Under the pieces are notes generated by a model that saw only the letters and a list, made by a program, of their open reading frames with translations, was not told the DNA's origin and did no database searches. Shown piece after piece: positions 17,333 through 26,605 of a DNA stretch of 64,000 nt. The position numbers and the translations under genes are program-made. The stretch is from CAZXEU01 sp965207385 (GTDB lineage: Bacteria > Bacteroidota > Rhodothermia > Rhodothermales > Bin80): assembly GCA_965207385.1 (NCBI GenBank), contig CBDBLZ010000021.1, forward strand, positions 248,001 to 312,000, in the 5' to 3' direction. Each line of letters starts with the position of its first letter. Positions within the stretch are counted from its first letter, which is position 1.

Positions 17333-18874
17333 CTACCGGTAAAGCGCAATCCGAGTAATGCGGCCGTCCATGCCTATGGCCCAGCCGACATGTGGACTGG
17401 CAAATGCAACGCTCCAGTGATTTTCCGTCGAAAGCGTTTGCCAGCTCGCGCCCTGATCCGCCGTTACGGCCACGCCCATGGGGCCGACAGCCACCAGGGT
17501 CGGCACCGGCGCTCCGGGAACATACGTTGCGCCGTAGACCGGCCCCGGAAAACTGGGACGGGGAGCAAGCGCCCAGGTCCGCCCGCCATCCTCTGTCAGC
17601 GCCACGTTGTCTGCGAGGCTTTCCATGTCGGCCACGTCCCCTCCCAGGGCCGCCCCATTTCCGCGACCCGCAAAGGCCATGGAGGTGAAACCGCTCGTCG
17701 CACCAGCCGGAAGCGGCGTTTCGGCGAACGCCCAGCTACGGCCGCGATCCGTGCTGCGCAACACGCGAGCAAATCCCGATTCGTTTGCTCCCGTGCCGAT
17801 CCACACCGTGCTGTCTCCGCTTACGGACAGACAATGACCGCTGGCGGCAAAGCTGCCTTCGCCGGGCCGTGCGGCGGGCAGCACCTCCGGGGGCACGCGC
17901 TTCCAGGTCGCGCCGCCGTCAGCCGTAGCAATGACATAGAAGCTTCCGTCAAACGAATCGCTGAATGCGATTCCGCTATGGGCATCCCAGAATCCCATGC
18001 AGTCGAAAAAGCCCGCAGGCTCCGCGTTGACAAACTGCAGCTGCCAGTCTGCGCCGCCGCTTTCGGTCTTGTAGATGCGCGACTGCTCTCCGCTGCCAAT
18101 GCTCAGCAGGTAAGCCGTGTCGGCGGCCACCCCATGCACGTCCCTGAACTGGAGCGAATCCGCCCCGGGCACCACACCCAGCTCCCAGCTTGTGCCCCCG
18201 TCCAGCGTCCGGCCGTACGTGCCGCCGGTGCCGCTGACCCAGACCACGGACTCACTAACGGGGCTGATCCCGATGAGCAATTCCTGGCTGCCGGAATCAA
18301 GCTCCGCAGTAGCCGGCTCCAGTTGAAGGGCCGGCAGATATTTTCCAGGCAATGGAAGATCTGCCCACTCCGGCTGCCAAGTAATGTTGGCAATCCACCA
18401 CCGGCTATCTTCGAAGAGAAGCTGGACGCTGTTTATGCCGCGCTGAAACGGCTCTTCGTCCATGCTGCGGTACGACTCGTAGGTGCTGAACGCGTGCACC
18501 AGGTTGCCGTAGCGCTCCTCCGTGCGGGCCACCTCTATTTCGTAGAAGCCGTACCGGTCGAAATACGGTGCAGTGCTACTCACGAATTCCGCTGCGGTCA
18601 TGGACCGGTGTCGATGGCTTCCGTCCTGCGCACGCACAATGGGGGCAAAGCGGCAGGCCGGGGTGAGCAGCGAATGGAACCGGTCCCAGTTCCTCGGCTG
18701 GCCTTCAGGCCCGGAGATCACATCGTAGAGCGCCTCCATGATCGCATCAACGGAGGCGACATCGGCCGGATCGGGATAGTGTGCATCCTGGGCCGCCGCC
18801 CGCTGGGGCACCCATAAAGCTGCCAGGCCAGCCAGTACAACAGCCTGGCGGAATCGGTGAGTCTTCAAAGACAT
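17333..18874 (-). CDS. Secreted NTF2-like / YCF48-type propeller fusion
   Basis: A 513-residue protein with signal peptide (VVLAGLAALWVPQRAAAQ). Residues about 30-165 look like a SnoaL/NTF2-type cone fold: IMEALYDVISGPEGQPRNW, a SMTAAEFVSSTAPYF segment and an INSVQLLFEDSRWWIANITW ending. Residues about 185-513 carry photosystem-assembly-factor (YCF48/BNR-like) blades: TLDGGTSWELG, TESGGADWQLQ, TADGGATWKRV, STDRGRSWAF, TEDGGRTWAL, TADQGASWQTL. Such propellers usually bind proteins or glycans. It sits between the GH88 gene (149 bases upstream) and the PSD1 gene in the same direction. The fusion is unusual and no function can be given. Confidence 0.78.
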   Translation of the reverse strand: MSLKTHRFRQAVVLAGLAALWVPQRAAAQDAHYPDPADVASVDAIMEALYDVISGPEGQPRNWDRFHSLLTPACRFAPIVRAQDGSHRHRSMTAAEFVSSTAPYFDRYGFYEIEVARTEERYGNLVHAFSTYESYRSMDEEPFQRGINSVQLLFEDSRWWIANITWQPEWADLPLPGKYLPALQLEPATAELDSGSQELLIGISPVSESVVWVSGTGGTYGRTLDGGTSWELGVVPGADSLQFRDVHGVAADTAYLLSIGSGEQSRIYKTESGGADWQLQFVNAEPAGFFDCMGFWDAHSGIAFSDSFDGSFYVIATADGGATWKRVPPEVLPAARPGEGSFAASGHCLSVSGDSTVWIGTGANESGFARVLRSTDRGRSWAFAETPLPAGATSGFTSMAFAGRGNGAALGGDVADMESLADNVALTEDGGRTWALAPRPSFPGPVYGATYVPGAPVPTLVAVGPMGVAVTADQGASWQTLSTENHWSVAFASPHVGWAIGMDGRITRIALYR

Positions 18875-19023
18875 CTTGGCGCAGTGTTGTGAAGAGGATA
18901 GTTCCAGGCGTGGTCGCGTCTACCACTTCGCAGCTGCCCCAACCTCCTTTGCGAGCGGTGTGGGGAACCGCGCGACCGTGTCAAGATAGGCGATCGCTGT
19001 ATTGGCGGCAGTCCAGCCCGACT

Positions 19024-20397
19024 CTACGCTGCGTTGAAGAATGTCAGGTAGGTCTCGCCCTTCAGTTCGCGCTGAAGGTACAGGGCCAGCTCACGAGCGT
19101 GATAGTCACCCCACATCGTCGCCTCGCCGCTGGCCACGGTCCTTCCCGAAGGCACGAAATCCCACCGGTTGGGCCAGTGGTACACGCTGTGCAGAAGCAG
19201 CCCCTGGTGGTCTGCCCCTGTGCTCAGGTAGGGATCTGCAAACAGCGTGTCCGCTATCCAAAGCCCGGTATCCCAATAGCGCTTCCCTGAGGCATCCTTC
19301 CCGAGATGCCGCCCGAATCGAAGCAGGCCCTGCGCCGCTATGGCAGCGGCGGAGCTGTCGACAGGCTCGCTGTCATTAAACGGATCTGCCGGCCTATCCA
19401 GATAGTCCCCCAGCTCTGCGAGGCGAGGCGCGGCGGTATCCCAGTAGGGCACGCCGCATATGGGCGTATTTTCAATATAGTACTCGCACGTGGCGCGCAG
19501 CGGCGCGGCGCAGAGTTCCTGGAGCGCGTCCCGGCCGCCGAATGCCGCCGCCTGATCCTCTTCCAGAGCCTCGAAGTACTCCAACAGCTCTGCATACCCC
19601 AATATGATCCATGCCAAGCCGCGCGTCCAGGTGCCGAACGGGGAATATCCCTGCTGCGTGGCGGCGCACCGGTAGGTACCGGAGCGGACATTGAACAGGC
19701 TTTCGTGCGCAACGCGCCCGCACACGTCGTAGCCATCCCTCCCTTCGCCATAGTAGACATTGTAGCGCGCCGTAGTCCAGGCATGCTTAACGAGACGCTC
19801 AAGGAGCGATATCCGCAGGTCCTGGTCCAGAGTCAGGCTCCCTCCCAGATCGTGGGCCAATGCCAGTGACCGGAGCGATCGGATGGTGTCGGCAAACAGC
19901 GAGTGCGGGCCGTTGAACGAGTAGATAAATCCCTCTCCGCCCTGTATACTGGTCCAGCGGCTGGCCTGCACGGCGCCGCTGCACCTGAGCGCCATCTGGT
20001 AATAGGCCCGCTCCCACGCATTCGGCACTGTCTTCCCTTCAGTCATGAGCCGGAGCAAGTTGCCGTAGGTGCTCACGTTGGTGAATCCGTGATCGTGCAC
20101 GCCGAAATGCGTCACATGCGCGGCCATGCGATCCAGCGTTTGACTGCGGCCGAGCTCCAGGAATGCCTCTTCACCCGTGCCATCAAACTGCAGGAGTGCC
20201 GATCCGACGCTGAAGCCCTCCGTCCAGTCCGTCCAGCCGCGGGTGCGGTAGCGGCCCTCGACCGTGTGCACTGGCACGCCGCCCCTCTCACCCGGATCGC
20301 GCTCCATGGCCCGGATTTTGGCCGCTGACGCGCTCCATACACGGTCAATCTTGGCAAGGAGCGCCTGGTTCGAAGGCAGCCGTTCAGGCTTTATCAC
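19024..20397 (-). CDS. GH88-family unsaturated uronyl hydrolase, cytoplasmic
   Basis: A 457-residue protein without signal peptide, starting at GTG 20397 (no upstream in-frame ATG fits). The (alpha/alpha)6 pattern of GH88 is clear: VHDHGFTNVSTYGNL with Asp102 and SLFADTIRSLRSL with Asp170, matching the two catalytic Asp of the family; SAAAIAAQGLLRFG and SGEATMWGDYHARELALYL follow near the C-terminus. GH88 enzymes hydrate the 4,5-double bond of unsaturated uronic acid at the non-reducing end of lyase products, releasing a keto-acid sugar. This fits the KDG kinase and KDPG aldolase at 27496-29204, although KduI and KduD are not in the window. A sulfated or non-sulfated substrate cannot be told. 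Confidence 0.82.
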   Translation of the reverse strand: MIKPERLPSNQALLAKIDRVWSASAAKIRAMERDPGERGGVPVHTVEGRYRTRGWTDWTEGFSVGSALLQFDGTGEEAFLELGRSQTLDRMAAHVTHFGVHDHGFTNVSTYGNLLRLMTEGKTVPNAWERAYYQMALRCSGAVQASRWTSIQGGEGFIYSFNGPHSLFADTIRSLRSLALAHDLGGSLTLDQDLRISLLERLVKHAWTTARYNVYYGEGRDGYDVCGRVAHESLFNVRSGTYRCAATQQGYSPFGTWTRGLAWIILGYAELLEYFEALEEDQAAAFGGRDALQELCAAPLRATCEYYIENTPICGVPYWDTAAPRLAELGDYLDRPADPFNDSEPVDSSAAAIAAQGLLRFGRHLGKDASGKRYWDTGLWIADTLFADPYLSTGADHQGLLLHSVYHWPNRWDFVPSGRTVASGEATMWGDYHARELALYLQRELKGETYLTFFNAA

Positions 20398-20582
20398 GGA
20401 AGAAGACAGGTTGCGGCTGTTCAGGCCTAAACATAAGGCAAAGCCTCTATACGAAATCCGGCCCTTCCCCCGTTCTTGGCAAGCTTCAGGGCGCGGACAA
20501 AGGACGATTCGCCCTTCGGAGCCTGAAGAGCCGTCTGGAGTTTAAGCGCGCGATTTTTGAGACTTCTCTCCATTTGCCGACC

Positions 20583-21512
20583 ATGATCGAGGTTCGCGAG
20601 CTGACCAAGACCTACGGCCCGGAACGGGCCGTAGATTCCATTTCATTTCAGATCCGGAAAGGCGAGGTTGTCGGCTTTCTGGGACCCAACGGCGCAGGCA
20701 AGACGACGACCATGAAGGTCGTCACGGGCTACCTGCCGCCCACGGAGGGCACGGTCCTCGTGGATGGCAAGGACGTGCAGGAGGAGTCACTTTCCATTCG
20801 GGAGCAGATCGGCTACCTCCCGGAAAGCACACCCCTGTACCGTGACATGGTCACCTACGACTACCTGTCCTTCGTGGCGGCCATGCGAGGCGTGGCGCCA
20901 GAGCGCCGCAAATCGCGTATCGCCGAAATGTCGAACGCCTGCGGGCTGGCGGAAGTGCTCAGCAAGCGCATCGATACGCTCTCGAAGGGCTATCGCCAGC
21001 GCGTGGGGCTGGCGCAGGCCATGATTCATGATCCCCCTATCCTCATCCTCGACGAGCCTACATCCGGTCTGGATCCCAATCAGATTGTAGAGATCCGGGG
21101 ACTAATCAAGCGTCTGGGGCGCGAGAAGACCGTCGTTCTCTCCACGCACATTCTGCCCGAGGTTCAGGCTTCGTGCGACCGCGTGCTCATCATCCATAAG
21201 GGCAAGCTGGTCGCGGACGGTACGCCGCAAGACTTGCAATCCAGCTTTGCAGGCGAGCAGCGCATCCAGTACGGGGTGCTGGCGGAGACGGCAGACGTGA
21301 CGGCCGCCCTCAACGACTGGCACCACGTTCGCGTCATCGCGGAGCAGACGGGCGCAGACGGAGAGACGCTGCTTACCCTGGCCGCGGATGGAGACTCCGA
21401 CATCCGGCCCTCCCTGTTTCGCCTTGCCGTAGACAGGGACTGGACGCTAACGGAGCTGCATCTGGACTCCGCCAATCTCGAGGATGTATTCCGGCAGTTG
21501 ACCGCAGGCTAG
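20583..21512 (+). CDS. ABC transporter ATP-binding protein, GldA-like
   Basis: A 309-residue ABC ATPase starting at ATG 20583 (a TTG nine bases upstream is possible). Walker A GPNGAGKTT is at residues 34-42, the signature LSKGYRQR at about 135 and Walker B LILDEPTSGLDP near 155; a C-terminal domain of about 90 residues follows the H-loop. The downstream genes are an ABC-2 permease, a GldG-like protein and a DUF4340 protein, the arrangement of GldA/F/G gliding-motility-type exporters and of many unassigned exporters. Whether it serves gliding or some other export cannot be decided here. Confidence 0.9.
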   Translation: MIEVRELTKTYGPERAVDSISFQIRKGEVVGFLGPNGAGKTTTMKVVTGYLPPTEGTVLVDGKDVQEESLSIREQIGYLPESTPLYRDMVTYDYLSFVAAMRGVAPERRKSRIAEMSNACGLAEVLSKRIDTLSKGYRQRVGLAQAMIHDPPILILDEPTSGLDPNQIVEIRGLIKRLGREKTVVLSTHILPEVQASCDRVLIIHKGKLVADGTPQDLQSSFAGEQRIQYGVLAETADVTAALNDWHHVRVIAEQTGADGETLLTLAADGDSDIRPSLFRLAVDRDWTLTELHLDSANLEDVFRQLTAG

Positions 21513-21571
21513 GGCCTGTCTGGATTTATACGCAGTCCGAAGTGCTCCGGCACTCCACAGTACAAGTAGCC

Positions 21572-22279
21572 ATGCAAGAAACCTGGACTCTGACCAAACG
21601 CGAATTGCGCGCCTATTTCGACGGGCCCGCCGCCTACGTGGTGCTGAGCGTGTTCCTGGCCATTACGGGGTGGTTCTTCGGCAACGCGCTATTCCTTCAG
21701 AACGTGGCGTCGCTGCGCTCCGTTTTCTCTATCGCGCCGTTCGTCTTTCTCTTCTTCATTCCCGCGCTTACGATGGCCACTTTTGCCGAAGAACGCAGGG
21801 CGGGAACCCTCGAGCTGTTGCTTACCTTCCCGGTCAGGGACTGGCAAGTGATTGCGGGAAAGCTCATGGCCGTGGCCATCTTTCTGCTGATAGCCATCGG
21901 CCTGACAGGCGTCTATGCCCTTACGGTCGCTGTCCTCGGAGATCTGGACTTCGGTGCGACCGTCGGCGGCTATCTGGGCCTTTTTCTGCTGGGCATCACG
22001 TATGCGGCAATCGGTATCTGCGCCTCAAGCCTGACGCGCAACCAGATCGTGGCCTTCATTCTCGGCTTCGCCATCATCTTCGCGCTCTTTCTGCTGGACA
22101 AGGTGACCGATTTCGTTCCGGGTTGGCTTGGACTGATCATGCAATACCTGGGCGCGGACTACCATTTCCAGAACCTGATGCGTGGCGTCATAGACACACG
22201 GGACGTGCTCTACTACGTCTCCATGACCGCCTTTGCGTTCCTGCTTACGACCTATACGCTGGCCAAGCGGCCGGAATAA
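21572..22279 (+). CDS. ABC-2 type permease, GldF-like
   Basis: A 235-residue integral membrane protein starting at ATG 21572 (TKRELRAYFDGPAAYVVLSVF). Six hydrophobic segments are visible, with the ABC-2 coupling element TFAEERRAGTLELLLTFPV between the second and third. It pairs with the ATPase 59 bases upstream, and the GldG-like gene follows after 13 bases. The length and pattern match GldF. Confidence 0.88.
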   Translation: MQETWTLTKRELRAYFDGPAAYVVLSVFLAITGWFFGNALFLQNVASLRSVFSIAPFVFLFFIPALTMATFAEERRAGTLELLLTFPVRDWQVIAGKLMAVAIFLLIAIGLTGVYALTVAVLGDLDFGATVGGYLGLFLLGITYAAIGICASSLTRNQIVAFILGFAIIFALFLLDKVTDFVPGWLGLIMQYLGADYHFQNLMRGVIDTRDVLYYVSMTAFAFLLTTYTLAKRPE

Positions 22280-22292
22280 GACTACTGGCACC

Positions 22293-23825
22293 ATGAAGAG
22301 AGACTGGACCTCCCAAACCGGCATACTTCTAGTCGGAGGCATCCTGGTCGTCGTCAATCTGATCGGGCTTAATCTGTTCGGACGGCTCGACTGGACGGAC
22401 GATCGCGTGTACTCCCTGTCACGAGCTTCAATCGAGCTCGTCGAGGACCTTGCGGACCCCATTACCATTACTGCGTTCTTCACGGCTGACTTGCCTGCCC
22501 AGTTTGCGACGAATCGCCGATTCCTGCAAGACAAGCTGGATGACTACCGAGCCTACGGAGGACAGAATGTCCAGTACCGCTTTGTGGACCCGGCGGAGGA
22601 CGAGGAGCTGCGAAACGAGGCGGGGCGCTTCGGCATCCCCCCCGTGCAGATCCAGGTCATCGAAAGCGACAACGTGCAGCTGAAGAACGCCTACATGGGC
22701 CTGGCCATCCAGTACGAGGACCAGCGCGAAACCATACCCGTGATACAGGACCTGAACCGGCTCGAGTACGATCTCACGAGCGCCATTCGCAGACTGACGC
22801 GGGAAGAAAGGCCGGTAGCAGGCTTTGTTACCGGACACGGCGAGCCCAATCCCCTGCAGGACATGCCCACGCTGCACCAGGGCCTCTCCTCGAATTACGA
22901 AGTCATAACCGTCGAGGCCGCGGACCTGGGCGGGCCCTCCAGCCCGGACGTACTGCTGTTGGTGGCGCCGACCGACACCATTCCCGAAGCGGACCTCCGC
23001 GCGCTGGACAATTACTTGTTGAGCGGAGGCCGTTTGGGGCTCCTGGTCAATCGCGTGGCCGCCAATCTGCAAGTGGGCCAGGCCGCTGAACTCAATATCG
23101 GACTGGACGTGCTTCTGAGTGCCTATGGCGCCTCGCTGCTTCCCAATCTTGTAATGGACGAGCAGAGCTCCGTGGTTACCATGCAGCAGCGGCAGGGCAT
23201 TTTCAATATCTCCAGGCAAATCGAGTACCCGCTTCTTCCTGTTGCAGGCAACTTCAATCCGGCCAACCCGATGGTCAATCGGCTGCAGAGCGTGATGTTC
23301 TATTTCGTCAGCTCCATAGATACCGCGCGAGCGACGCCACCGGGGGTGACCATGCAGCCGCTGATCTACTCCTCCAGCCAAAGCGGGGTGCAGCAGGGCT
23401 TTTTCATGCTGGATCCCTCGGCCATGATGGCCACAACCGCATCGCTGGCGGGCGGGCCCTTTACGCTGGCTGCCGCCTACACGGGCACTTTCCCCAGCGC
23501 GTTCGACCCGGGCCGCACGGGCTCCCCGGCAAGGCTGGTCGTCGTTGGAGACGGCGACTTCCTGAACGAATCCATGCTGGGCGTGGTGGGAAGCAACGTC
23601 GAGCTCGGTCTGAATCTGGTCGACTGGCTGGCCCAGGACGAGGCGCTACTGGCGATTCGCTCTAAAAGCATCGAGCCCCGGGCGCTGCGCGAGACGCCGG
23701 AAGGCTTGCGTCCCTTCATCAAGTACGGCAACATGATTGGTCCCCTGTTCCTGGTATTCCTTGTCGGGTTTGTGCGCTGGCGCAAGCGCCGGGACCGGCA
23801 GATCGTCGTGCTGAAACAATCGTAG
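22293..23825 (+). CDS. GldG-family ABC transporter auxiliary protein
   Basis: A 510-residue protein starting at ATG 22293, with an N-terminal membrane segment (GILLVGGILVVVNLIGLNLF), a long extracytoplasmic ABC-transporter-auxiliary domain (DRVYSLSRASIELVEDL, ITAFFTADLPAQF, GYRFVDPA-like QYRFVDPAEDEEL, VTGHGEPN) and a C-terminal membrane segment followed by basic residues (RWRKRRDR). This is the GldG / DUF4350-like topology that works with GldA and GldF. It lies in the middle of the operon. Confidence 0.85.
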   Translation: MKRDWTSQTGILLVGGILVVVNLIGLNLFGRLDWTDDRVYSLSRASIELVEDLADPITITAFFTADLPAQFATNRRFLQDKLDDYRAYGGQNVQYRFVDPAEDEELRNEAGRFGIPPVQIQVIESDNVQLKNAYMGLAIQYEDQRETIPVIQDLNRLEYDLTSAIRRLTREERPVAGFVTGHGEPNPLQDMPTLHQGLSSNYEVITVEAADLGGPSSPDVLLLVAPTDTIPEADLRALDNYLLSGGRLGLLVNRVAANLQVGQAAELNIGLDVLLSAYGASLLPNLVMDEQSSVVTMQQRQGIFNISRQIEYPLLPVAGNFNPANPMVNRLQSVMFYFVSSIDTARATPPGVTMQPLIYSSSQSGVQQGFFMLDPSAMMATTASLAGGPFTLAAAYTGTFPSAFDPGRTGSPARLVVVGDGDFLNESMLGVVGSNVELGLNLVDWLAQDEALLAIRSKSIEPRALRETPEGLRPFIKYGNMIGPLFLVFLVGFVRWRKRRDRQIVVLKQS

Positions 23826-23846
23826 ATAGCCTGCATCAACCGAGCC

Positions 23847-24725
23847 ATGAAGCAAAAGCACCTCTTGTGGCTGCTCGGGGCACTGGTCGTGCTCCTGGCC
23901 ATAAACTATCTGGTCAGTGACGGCGGGCCGGATGCTTCCACCATTCGCGTTCCCGAGCTGGCCATACCGGCAGATGAAATCGCACAGCTCTCCGTGGTTA
24001 CGGCCACGGACTCCATTTCCATTGCCCGCGAAGGCATAACCTGGATGCTGCGTCATCCGGTCGAATTTCTCGGCGATTCCACGACCATTAGCCGGTTTTT
24101 GCAGGACCTTGGGCGCATGGAGCTCGAGTCCGTGGCTTCCCAAAACCCGGATCGATACGGCGTGTATGGCGTGGACTCTTCCGCGACGGAGGTAACCCTG
24201 AGCTGGGCGGATGGCATGCGCCGGCTGATGGTCGGCAACCCCGGGCCGGACTTCCAGTCCGTGTATGTCCGCGTGGATGACGACTCGCGAGTCTTTGCAA
24301 CCCGCGGCCGCGTTACAGTCCAGCAAGAGCTGGACCGCTGGCGTGACAGGCGGATCATGGACGTGCCCGTTGCCGCTGTGCAGTCTGTGTCAGTAGTTCG
24401 GCCGCAGGGCAACTACGACGTAGTGCTTGAGCCGGAGGGCTGGCAAATTGACGGCGATGCCGCCGACAGCCTCTCGGTAGTTGCCTGGCTGCGCCGCTTT
24501 GACCCCATGCGGGCGGATGGCTTTCTGGACGAGATTCCACCCGCCATTTTTGCGGATGCCTCGTATCAGCTCGCCATACGCACAGCGGCCGGCACCACCG
24601 AAGTGTTGCGCCTCATGGAAATCGACGACGAGCTCGCCCTTACAACGGCGGAGGAAGAGGCCACGTACCGGCTGCTTGGCACCAGACTCGACTCCTTCTT
24701 CCCGGATCCTGAAACACTGCAGTAG
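23847..24725 (+). CDS. DUF4340 domain protein
   Basis: A 292-residue membrane-anchored protein: an N-terminal transmembrane segment (LLWLLGALVVLLAINYL) followed by a periplasmic DUF4340 region with the family pattern ISIAREGITWMLRHP, FLQDLGRMELESVASQNP, YGVYGVDSSATEVTLSW and YVRVDDDSRVFATRG. DUF4340 genes commonly follow GldG-like genes and are thought to form part of the same exporter; the exact role is unknown. The next gene, htpG, begins 9 bases after the stop. Confidence 0.83.
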   Translation: MKQKHLLWLLGALVVLLAINYLVSDGGPDASTIRVPELAIPADEIAQLSVVTATDSISIAREGITWMLRHPVEFLGDSTTISRFLQDLGRMELESVASQNPDRYGVYGVDSSATEVTLSWADGMRRLMVGNPGPDFQSVYVRVDDDSRVFATRGRVTVQQELDRWRDRRIMDVPVAAVQSVSVVRPQGNYDVVLEPEGWQIDGDAADSLSVVAWLRRFDPMRADGFLDEIPPAIFADASYQLAIRTAAGTTEVLRLMEIDDELALTTAEEEATYRLLGTRLDSFFPDPETLQ

Positions 24726-24734
24726 GCTCCTTCC

Positions 24735-26588
24735 ATGTCCGAAACCCGGTCACCGGCCATTCAGGAATTCGAATATCGCGCCGAGATGCAGCAGCTGCTG
24801 CATCTCATCGTGCATTCCCTGTACACGCACCGCGAGATATTTCTGAGAGAACTCCTCTCGAATGCCGCCGACGCGCTCAACAAGGTGCGATTCCAACAGC
24901 TGTCCGATAACACCCTCGAAGACGAAGCCTATCGGATCACGATAACGCTGGACGAGGACGCAAACACGATAAGCGTCGAGGATACGGGCATCGGCATGAC
25001 CCACGACGATCTCACCGAGCGCATCGGTACGATCGCCAGCAGCGGCACTCTTGCCTTCCTGGACGAGATGCAGAAGGCGGACAAACCGGTGGATGCACAG
25101 ATGATCGGGCAGTTCGGCGTCGGATTCTATGCCAGCTTCATGGTTGCCGACGAGGTCGTTATCGAAACGCGCCATGCCGGAAAAGATGCCCAGGGACTCA
25201 GATGGCGATCCTCCGGTGCCGGACGCTACAGCATCGAACCCATTGACCGCGCCAGGCGCGGTACGAAGGTCGTGCTGCAACTCAGGGAAGACGCCGAGGA
25301 TTTTCAGAAGCCCTTCCGTATCCGGCAGGTCATCCGCAAGTATTCCAATTTCATAGAGTTTCCGATCTACCTGGGGGACGAGCGTATCAATACGGTCAAG
25401 GCGCTCTGGCAAAAGCCTAGGGACTCGGTCACGGACGAAGAGCGCGCCGAATTCTACAAGTTCGTAACGAATGACTTTCAGGATCCCCTGGGACACGTGC
25501 ACCTGCACATCGAGGGAATCGTCAGTTTCAACGCCTTGCTGTTCGTGCCCTCCAGTGCACCAGCGGGACTCTTCCAGGGGGAGGACCAGAAGTCGGTTCA
25601 CCTGTACTCTTCGGGGGTCTTCATCCAGGATGACGCGCACGCGCTTGTGCCAGATTATCTGCGCTTCGTTCGCGGCGTGGTTGACACGGACGACCTTCCC
25701 CTGAACGTGTCAAGGGAGGTCACGCAGAAGAGCCCGGTAACCGCCAAGATCCGCGCCACGCTCACGAACAAGATCCTCGGCACGCTAAAGGAATGGACCG
25801 AAGAAGAAGGAGATCGTTACGACAGCTTTTTTGCTGAATTCGGAAGCCTGTTCAAGACGGGACTGGCCACGGAATTCACGCGGCGCAGCGAATACCTCGA
25901 GTTGCTTCGCTATGCATCCACCAGGACCGAAAAAGGCAAGACGACGTCGCTGGCCGAATACGTTTCCCGCATGCAGGAAGGCCAGGAGTCCATCTACTAT
26001 CTCCTGGCAGATCGCCTGGACACCGCGCTGCGCAGCCCCAATCTGGAGTACTTCCGAAGCAAGGCAATAGAAGTCCTGATCATGGTGGATCCGGTCGACG
26101 TCTTCACCGTCATGCACCTTCAGGCCTATGACGAGAAGCCGCTGCAGAGCATCGAGCAGGCGGACCTGGATCTGGAGGCCGGCAAGGACGACGCGCTGTC
26201 AGGCGATGCGACGGACGGTCTTCTGGCCCTCTTTCGCATCCGCCTTGGAGACAGGATCCAGGACGTCAAGGCATCGCGGCGCCTCGTGGATTCCGCGGCG
26301 ACCCTGGTCGTTGGCTCCGAGGGCATGGACACCCAGACGGAGCGCATGATGAAGATGATGAACCAGGACTATGAGACTTCGAAGAAGGTCCTGGAGGTCA
26401 ACACCGCCCACCCGCTAATGAAGAATATCTGGACACTCAAGGAAGCGGGCGACCGCGAAGATCTCATCGACCAGGCCATTGAGCAGGTCTACGAAGGCGC
26501 GCTGCTCATAGACGGAAACCTGAAGCAGACGGCGGGCTTTGTCGACCGCATGACCGACCTTATGGTCGAGGCAACGGCCGTCCGGTAA
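24735..26588 (+). CDS. htpG: Chaperone HtpG (Hsp90)
   Basis: A 617-residue Hsp90 homologue of normal bacterial length. The GHKL ATP site is intact: ELLSNAADALNK with Asn43, VEDTGIGM with Asp83, and GQFGVGFYASF at 125-135; the middle domain has NVSREVTQKSPV. It binds ATP and helps fold or protect client proteins in the cytoplasm. It is embedded in an operon between a DUF4340 gene (9 bases) and a ROK sugar kinase (17 bases), rather than under its own visible heat-shock promoter. Confidence 0.97.
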   Translation: MSETRSPAIQEFEYRAEMQQLLHLIVHSLYTHREIFLRELLSNAADALNKVRFQQLSDNTLEDEAYRITITLDEDANTISVEDTGIGMTHDDLTERIGTIASSGTLAFLDEMQKADKPVDAQMIGQFGVGFYASFMVADEVVIETRHAGKDAQGLRWRSSGAGRYSIEPIDRARRGTKVVLQLREDAEDFQKPFRIRQVIRKYSNFIEFPIYLGDERINTVKALWQKPRDSVTDEERAEFYKFVTNDFQDPLGHVHLHIEGIVSFNALLFVPSSAPAGLFQGEDQKSVHLYSSGVFIQDDAHALVPDYLRFVRGVVDTDDLPLNVSREVTQKSPVTAKIRATLTNKILGTLKEWTEEEGDRYDSFFAEFGSLFKTGLATEFTRRSEYLELLRYASTRTEKGKTTSLAEYVSRMQEGQESIYYLLADRLDTALRSPNLEYFRSKAIEVLIMVDPVDVFTVMHLQAYDEKPLQSIEQADLDLEAGKDDALSGDATDGLLALFRIRLGDRIQDVKASRRLVDSAATLVVGSEGMDTQTERMMKMMNQDYETSKKVLEVNTAHPLMKNIWTLKEAGDREDLIDQAIEQVYEGALLIDGNLKQTAGFVDRMTDLMVEATAVR

Positions 26589-26605
26589 CCGCATCCGGCG
26601 TCAAT

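Noticed and set aside
17194..17349. N-terminal extension of the PSD1 frame
   Set aside because: It overlaps the upstream gene and would put the lipoprotein signal 70 residues from the start.
17078..18817. Long plus-strand open frame (579 codons)
   Set aside because: It lies antisense to the PSD1 and propeller genes, which have clear domains; its translation is Arg/His/Pro-rich without recognisable structure. High GC content explains long antisense frames.
18978..18983. TTGACA on the minus strand upstream of the propeller fusion gene
   Set aside because: A perfect -35 hexamer, but the sequence 17 bases further on (ACACCG) is not a -10.
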